From positions 1-9,453 of the forward strand of contig URNF01000082.1 of the NCBI GenBank assembly GCA_900549155.1: 9,453 bases of DNA. Reading direction: 5' to 3'. The stretch is from an uncultured Oscillospiraceae bacterium (GTDB taxonomy: Bacteria > Bacillota > Clostridia > Oscillospirales > Acutalibacteraceae). A model generated the notes under the pieces. It searched no databases. It was not told the origin of the DNA and worked only from the letters and a program-made list of their open reading frames with translations. A program made the position numbers and the translations under genes. Each line of letters opens with the position of its first letter. Within the stretch, counting starts at the first letter, position 1. Shown piece after piece: positions 5,901 to 9,453 of the stretch.

Positions 5901-8900
5901 GCCGGTGCGAGCATCGGCATTACCGGCTCGCTCAATCGGCTCGTCGTGAGCGGTACGACGGACACCACCGGCTTTTTCTGCGACAACGATGCGTATAAGC
6001 TGGTGAAGACCGACGACAACAACGGTCTGAAGATCGGCCGCGACGCGGACCTTTCCGGTAAGCTGCTCACCAAAGCTGACGGCGAAGAGCTGACAGACGG
6101 CAAAAAGACCTATGATAAGGAAGCCGTCGTGTTTGCGGACGTGGCGGTGAAGGTCGGCAGCAGCGCAGTTGAGGGCGCGACCTATACCTATACCTGGCAG
6201 AAGAACGAGGGTGGGACATACACCACGCTCACTGAGCTGACCGACGCCACCGGTCCTGTCGACGCGGGCGATTATCAGCTGATCGTGACGGCGACGAAGG
6301 ACGATACGGTGCTGGCGAGCGCGACCTATCCCTTCACCATTGAAAGGGCAAAGCTGAACGTTGTGCTCAAGGTGAAAAACAAGGTGTATGACGGCAAGAC
6401 CGAAACCGAGGATTACACATTTGATGTGACCGGCACTGTCGGAAACGATGTGCTTACATTCAGCGTAGGGAATGTCAACTTTGCGGATGCAAATGTCGGC
6501 GAGAACAAAACCGTCACCGCAAAATTCGAAGCCAAGGGCGATGCGGTAAAGAACTATACCGTGCCGGAAACGGTGGATGGCACGGCGAGCATCACGCCGC
6601 GGTCGCTGACGGTCAACGTCACGGCGCAGAACAAGGCGTATGACGGCAGCACGGCTGCGACCGTGAACGCCGTGCTGGATATGAGCGGTGTGGTCGAAAA
6701 TGACGAGGTCACGCTGGTTACCGACGGTGTGACGGCAGCATTTGACACAAAAGACTTCGGCACGAATAAGACCGTCACGCTTTCCGGCAGCTATACGCTT
6801 TCCGGCGCGGCGGCGAGCAACTATACGATCGTTCTGTCCGCAGATCTGAAGGCAAATATTGACAAAAAAGAGCTGACCGTTGAAAACCTCAGTGTCGCCG
6901 ACAAGTACTATGACGGCACGGACACGGCGGTTATCAAGGGCACTCCGACGCTGCGCGGCGTGGTGGGGAATGAGGACGTGACGCTCAATAACGGCACACC
7001 GCACTTTGCCAATGTGGCAGTGGGCGAGAACATTGCTGTCAGTTTCACCGCGTTCTCGCATTCCGGCGCGGATGCGGGGAACTATACACTGGTTCAGCCC
7101 ACGGGCATCACGGCGAATATCCGTAGCTATGTTGCCAACAAGAGTGAATACACAGTCAATTCCAACGACTGGCTGAACACCGACTTTGTCGTTACGGCGA
7201 AAGGCAACTGGCAGCTTTCCCGCACCAACACAGCAGACGGTGTGTGGAGCAAGACCCTGACAGAGTCGCAGGATCAAAATGACGGCGTGTTGCATTTCTA
7301 TGTGCGGAACAAGGAAAGCGGCGTCATTTCCGAGATGATCACAGAAACCTATAAGATCGACAAGACTGCGCCCACCGGCGAGATCCGCATCGCGGATCGT
7401 GAACCGTGGCAGGACTTTGTGAACAGGATCAGCTTCGGTCTGTTCTTCCGCGACAAGCAGACGGTGACGATCGCGGCAAACGACACGGGCAGCGGCGTCA
7501 AGACGATCGCATATCTTGTGAGTGTCGACGATCTCAGCGTCGAACAGCTTGCAGGTATGATCTTCACCACCTATGAAGCTCCTTTCGGCATCGAACCGGA
7601 TGCAACGGTCGTTGTTTATGCCAGGATCACCGATGCGGCGGGCAATGTTAAATTCCTGCGCACGGATGGCATTGTGCTGGATGCGACCGCTCCGAGCATC
7701 AGCGGCGCGGACAACGGCAAGATCTACTGCGGTGCTGTCACGCTGACTATCACGGACGACTGGCTGAAGACCGTGACGCTGAACGAAAAGACCGTCACGC
7801 TGACGGACGGCAAGCTGACGCTTGCACCGGCAGAGGGCACGCAGACCGTGGTCGCGATCGACGAGGCGGGCAACAAAACGACCCTCACCGTGACCGTCAA
7901 CAACGGACACACCTGGGGCAAGTGGAGTTCAAACGGCGACGGGACGCACACCCGCACCTGTGCCGTTGACGAGACGCACACCGAAACGAAGAATTGCAGC
8001 GGCGGCACGGCAACCTGTCAGGAAAAGGCTGTTTGCAGCGACTGCCATGCGGCTTACGGCGACGTCGGACCGCATGATTGGGACATGACCGCCTGGGGCT
8101 ATATCGACTCTGACGAACACGCCCGCACCTGCAAGACCGTCGGTTGCACCGCGCACGATACGCTTATCGCGCACACGCCGGGCGCTGCCGCAACCGAAAC
8201 GACCGATCAGACCTGTACGGAATGCGGTTATGTTCTCGCGTCCAAGCTCGGGCACATCTGCGCTAATCATCTGACGCCTGTCGAGGCGAAAGCCGCGACC
8301 TGCACAGAGGCGGGCAACAAGGCGTATTATGTGTGCAGCTGCGGCAAACTTTATGAGGATGCGGACGCAAAGACCTTGATCACAGATCCCGACAGCGTCG
8401 TTCTGAATGCGCTCGGTCACGACTGGGCGCCTGCGACCTGCACGCAGCCCAAGACCTGTAAGCGTGATGACTGCAACGCCACCGACGGCAGCGCACTCGG
8501 TCACAGCTATGCCAACGAGTGGAGCAGTGATGCAAACAGTCACTGGCACACCTGCGCCGTCTGCCAAGACAAGGGCGATCTTGCACAGCACACGCCGGAT
8601 CGCGATGCGGCGACTGAGGAGGATCCCGTTTTGTGCAAGGAATGCGGCTATGAGCTTGCGTCCAAGCTCGGACACATCTGCGCTAACCATCTGACGCCTG
8701 TCGAGGCGAAAGCCGCGACTTGCACAGAGGCGGGCAACAAGGCGTATTATGTGTGCAATTGCGGCAAGCTCTATGAGGATGCAAACGCAACCATCGAGAT
8801 CACAGATCCCGACAGCCTCGTTCTCGAAGCGCTCGGTCACAGCTATTCCGAGGAGTGGAGCTGTGACGCATCCGGTCACTGGCATGCTTGCCAAAACGCC

Positions 8901-9410
8901 GACTGCGCCGACAGGGCGGACGTCGCGGAGCACATTCCGGGTGAGCCCGCGACCGAAACGACCGATCAGACCTGCACGGAGTGCGGCTATGTTCTCGCGT
9001 CCAAGCTCGGTCACATTTGCGCCAACCATCTGACGCCTGTCGAGGCGAAAGCCCCGACCTGCACAGTGGCGGGCAACAAGGCATACTATGTGTGCGACTG
9101 CGGCAAGCTCTTTGAGGATGCCGACGCAAGTGTGGAGATCACAAAAGCGTCGACCGTTATCGCTGCCCTCGGCCACGACTATGCATGGAAGATCGACAAG
9201 GAAGCGACAGCTGCCGAAAAAGGCTCCAAGCACGAGGAATGCGAGACCTGCCACGACAAAAAGACGGCGGTGGAGATCCCCGCCATCGGCGAAACCGGCT
9301 CCAAGACCGGCGACAACAGTATGTTAGGGCTTTGGCTTGCGCTGCTGCTTGCATCCGCTTTCGGCATTGCGGGCACAACGTATTCCAAGAAAAAAAGACG
9401 TGTCGGTTAA
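2967..9410 (+). CDS. Giant modular cell-surface protein with beta-helix, YDG and Cys-rich repeats, sortase tail (2147 aa)
   Basis: Probably an exported adhesin or matrix/host-binding protein fixed to the cell wall. The start is ATG 2967, with GGAGG 5 nt upstream; a TTG at 2934 has no good site. Residues 1-28 are a signal peptide (KKR, hydrophobic core, VFAASA). Next come a Cys/His module (32-100, HTHCVCGK, LCLNG), about 4 beta-helix coils, and a second Cys/His module from 337 (HADHRLCGEAEC, LCLNGKTI). A larger beta-helix of about 17 coils follows (450-940), built on GGGVYN, F-M-GGSI and NTA motifs, the pectin-lyase/Pmp-like pattern. Each helix ends in an NVYL / TTGxFCDN cap. An MBG/Ig-like domain (about 1030-1130), three YDG domains (1130-1387, KVYDG, KAYDG, KYYDG) and Ig-like domains with DKTAPTG and DATAPSI junctions (to 1645) come next. 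Cys-rich repeats fill 1647-2105. The tail has KTGDNS (2113-2118), a membrane segment LGLWLALLLASAFGIAG and KKKRR. The ligand is unknown. No enzyme motif is seen. Confidence 0.93.
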   Translation: MKKRLLSIVLSLVMILGLMPAGVFAASAATVHTHCVCGKRSCGDASHGEELTWIGISSLSEIETSGNYYLTKSIEINERWWVPSKDITLCLNGYSIRCRNSREGDTRYSAILNCGNLTITDCDVSGSITYYNPNHPGVIIYNLASINFWNGSISGNDTGLGVFNGGTFNMYGGRIRNNTEPDAYRGGGVLNGKGVTDDTTTFNMYGGEITGNTATGKNSGGGVYNRSSATFNIYGGSITDNTATGDSSVGGVYNFGTLNLSGAPTVTDNSVGNVYLHRNTAVTVVGDGLDAAASVGITAALGKTVVNGTTNTTGLFCDNASYDLVSDGEGGLKLAFHADHRLCGEAECNDADHGNVRQWKGITALTEIKGAGNYYLKQDITLSGTWACTYDGVNLCLNGKTITGKNGSDAICINRGGRLAVTDCQSGGKITHNAGKKGLGIFVDSGGTCTLWNGNITGNTDDLGGGVCTAGGSRFTMIGGSITNNTGNDGGGLHSEGTTEVVGGLITGNTATYGGGGLDFRAGTFTLSGTVVISGNTAKYGGGVYINRYADEDAFTMTGGSITDNTADEFGGGVYNYDGTFNLNGGSITANRAKEGGGVFLLSSDGSFKMTGGSIAENTATVDGGGVYNNNAAFTMEGGSIADNTVVRDSSVADSSHGGGVYNNCNTFKMTGGSITGNAVDGGANDTSYGGGVYNRSEGTFEMSGTATVSGNTANYGGGVVNFGTFKLSDTATIADNIGTLVRIADRGGGGVFNAATFTMTGGEIKNNKTSGYGGGVCNVSTTFTMEGGSITGNSTTAGTSGGGVFNYYSTFTMSGASAINNNTASSGGGVENVQGTFNMNGGEIKNNKATGGSGGGVYNVRAFDRVDSVFNMTAGTISGNSAYGSGGGVYSNSTANSPAAFNMSGGEIIDNTASSDYNGGGVWNGMSTFTVSGNVKISGNVKDGTITDGVLEGGTANNVYLYRTAYPITIESGKPLSAGASIGITGSLNRLVVSGTTDTTGFFCDNDAYKLVKTDDNNGLKIGRDADLSGKLLTKADGEELTDGKKTYDKEAVVFADVAVKVGSSAVEGATYTYTWQKNEGGTYTTLTELTDATGPVDAGDYQLIVTATKDDTVLASATYPFTIERAKLNVVLKVKNKVYDGKTETEDYTFDVTGTVGNDVLTFSVGNVNFADANVGENKTVTAKFEAKGDAVKNYTVPETVDGTASITPRSLTVNVTAQNKAYDGSTAATVNAVLDMSGVVENDEVTLVTDGVTAAFDTKDFGTNKTVTLSGSYTLSGAAASNYTIVLSADLKANIDKKELTVENLSVADKYYDGTDTAVIKGTPTLRGVVGNEDVTLNNGTPHFANVAVGENIAVSFTAFSHSGADAGNYTLVQPTGITANIRSYVANKSEYTVNSNDWLNTDFVVTAKGNWQLSRTNTADGVWSKTLTESQDQNDGVLHFYVRNKESGVISEMITETYKIDKTAPTGEIRIADREPWQDFVNRISFGLFFRDKQTVTIAANDTGSGVKTIAYLVSVDDLSVEQLAGMIFTTYEAPFGIEPDATVVVYARITDAAGNVKFLRTDGIVLDATAPSISGADNGKIYCGAVTLTITDDWLKTVTLNEKTVTLTDGKLTLAPAEGTQTVVAIDEAGNKTTLTVTVNNGHTWGKWSSNGDGTHTRTCAVDETHTETKNCSGGTATCQEKAVCSDCHAAYGDVGPHDWDMTAWGYIDSDEHARTCKTVGCTAHDTLIAHTPGAAATETTDQTCTECGYVLASKLGHICANHLTPVEAKAATCTEAGNKAYYVCSCGKLYEDADAKTLITDPDSVVLNALGHDWAPATCTQPKTCKRDDCNATDGSALGHSYANEWSSDANSHWHTCAVCQDKGDLAQHTPDRDAATEEDPVLCKECGYELASKLGHICANHLTPVEAKAATCTEAGNKAYYVCNCGKLYEDANATIEITDPDSLVLEALGHSYSEEWSCDASGHWHACQNADCADRADVAEHIPGEPATETTDQTCTECGYVLASKLGHICANHLTPVEAKAPTCTVAGNKAYYVCDCGKLFEDADASVEITKASTVIAALGHDYAWKIDKEATAAEKGSKHEECETCHDKKTAVEIPAIGETGSKTGDNSMLGLWLALLLASAFGIAGTTYSKKKRRVG
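3400..3795 (+). repeat. First beta-helix coil block (about 4 coils)
   Basis: In-frame repeats of the form F-N-M-Y-GG-I-N-T then GGGV-N: LGVFNGG, RGGGVLN, SGGGVYN and VGGVYN mark four turns. It ends in VTDNSVGNVYLH, a capping segment that is repeated in form after the second block. Each turn is expected to be one rung of a right-handed parallel beta-helix. Confidence 0.75.
4315..5790 (+). repeat. Second beta-helix coil block (about 17 coils)
   Basis: I count seventeen GGGV/GGGL turns, each typically followed by a short variable loop, F-[TNK]-M-[TEN]-GG-[SE]-I, and N-x-[TA]. At DNA level many units share stretches of over 20 identical bases, such as the segments at 5250-5273 and 5490-5513 and the paired copies starting near 4866 and 5326. 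Spacing between turns varies because loops of different length are inserted between rungs. Confidence 0.85.
6355..7125 (+). repeat. Three tandem YDG domains
   Basis: Three copies of about 85 residues each begin near VKNKVYDGKT (6355), AQNKAYDGST (6606) and VADKYYDGTD (6870). Each carries V-N/G-V-ENDEVTL-type strands, an F-D/N-VGENK turn and a closing GADAGNYTL-like strand. They are related but divergent, so the duplications are older than those in the Cys-rich block. YDG/MBG domains are Ig-like stalk modules of bacterial surface proteins. Confidence 0.75.
8070..9176 (+). repeat. Three near-identical Cys-rich repeats
   Basis: The conserved core lies at 8238-8420, 8658-8840 and 8997-9176, with most bases identical. 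It encodes ASKLGHICANHLTPVEAKA, then TCTEAGNKAYYVC-CGKL-ED and an ALGH end. Each core is preceded by a related half with HW-H-C or H-R-C, an H-P segment and C-ECGY. Cys pairs recur as C-x2-C and C-x-C. Copies 1 and 3 share the preceding ATETTDQTCTECGY, while copy 2 has a different version. An extra short module (ATCTQPKTCKRDDC) sits between copies 1 and 2. Confidence 0.88.
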
Positions 9411-9453
9411 CCGATTTCAGAGCGTAAACGCGGGGTCAGCGGCGGTAGAATAC
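9411..9453. other. Right edge, no feature beyond a stop-codon palindrome
   Basis: Only 43 bases follow the large gene, with no terminator visible. The stop codon lies within a perfect 12-nt palindrome TCGGTTAACCGA (9403-9414). Confidence 0.4.

Noticed and set aside
4785..7910. A 1041-codon open frame on the minus strand under the surface-protein gene
   Set aside because: It mirrors the repeat structure of the plus-strand gene, has unusual His/Arg/Ala-rich composition with no recognisable domain, and no ribosome site. Periodic GC-rich codon use (GGC, ACC, AAC) removes stops from the opposite strand.
7929..9254. A 441-codon open frame on the minus strand
   Set aside because: Shadow of the Cys-rich repeats; it repeats with the same period as the plus-strand gene and has no start signal.

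Overview
The window looks like chromosome of a Gram-positive anaerobic Firmicute, probably a gut Clostridia/Oscillospirales-type organism. This is inferred from strong AGGAGG ribosome binding sites, a Gram-positive signal peptide, a TGDNS-type sortase sorting tail, and the surface-protein domain set (Cys/His N-terminal module, GGGV beta-helix coils, YDG/MBG-like domains, Cys-rich TCTEAG repeats). No sequence search was possible, so species and families are by recognition only.

The window splits at about 2695. Left of it (1-2650) is a lower-GC stretch with genes only on the minus strand. In transcription order these are a 392-aa DUF4238-type protein (1142-2320), a 64-aa single-domain XRE-like HTH protein (860-1054), a 103-aa HNH endonuclease (424-735), and an unlisted 52-aa acidic, Glu/Arg-tailed small protein (252-410) just 13 nt behind the HNH gene. 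A hairpin terminator follows at 191-228. Each gene has a good Shine-Dalgarno. Candidate promoters lie before DUF4238, XRE and HNH.

At 2651-2695 lies the exact 3' half of a tRNA-Pro(UGG): anticodon loop, 3' anticodon stem, variable loop, T arm, 3' acceptor strand and CCA. It has no 5' half, and a very strong Rho-independent terminator follows. This is the classic scar of site-specific integration into a tRNA gene. The orientation says the element lies to the left, with the intact tRNA-Pro expected beyond the left edge, while sequence to the right is resident chromosome. The four small genes are therefore best read as the distal cargo end of an integrative element.

Right of the scar, a promoter and a 5'-end hairpin lead into one very large gene (2967-9410, 2147 aa) for a secreted, probably sortase-anchored surface protein. 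Its order is signal peptide; two copies of a Cys/His module + LCLNG motif + right-handed beta-helix (about 4 and 17 coils) + NVYL cap; an Ig/MBG-like domain; three YDG domains; Ig-like domains; Cys-rich repeats with three near-identical cores; sorting motif, membrane segment and basic tail. The large antisense reading frames under it are compositional shadows. The two halves are not obviously related in function: the left is mobile cargo, the right is host-surface biology.
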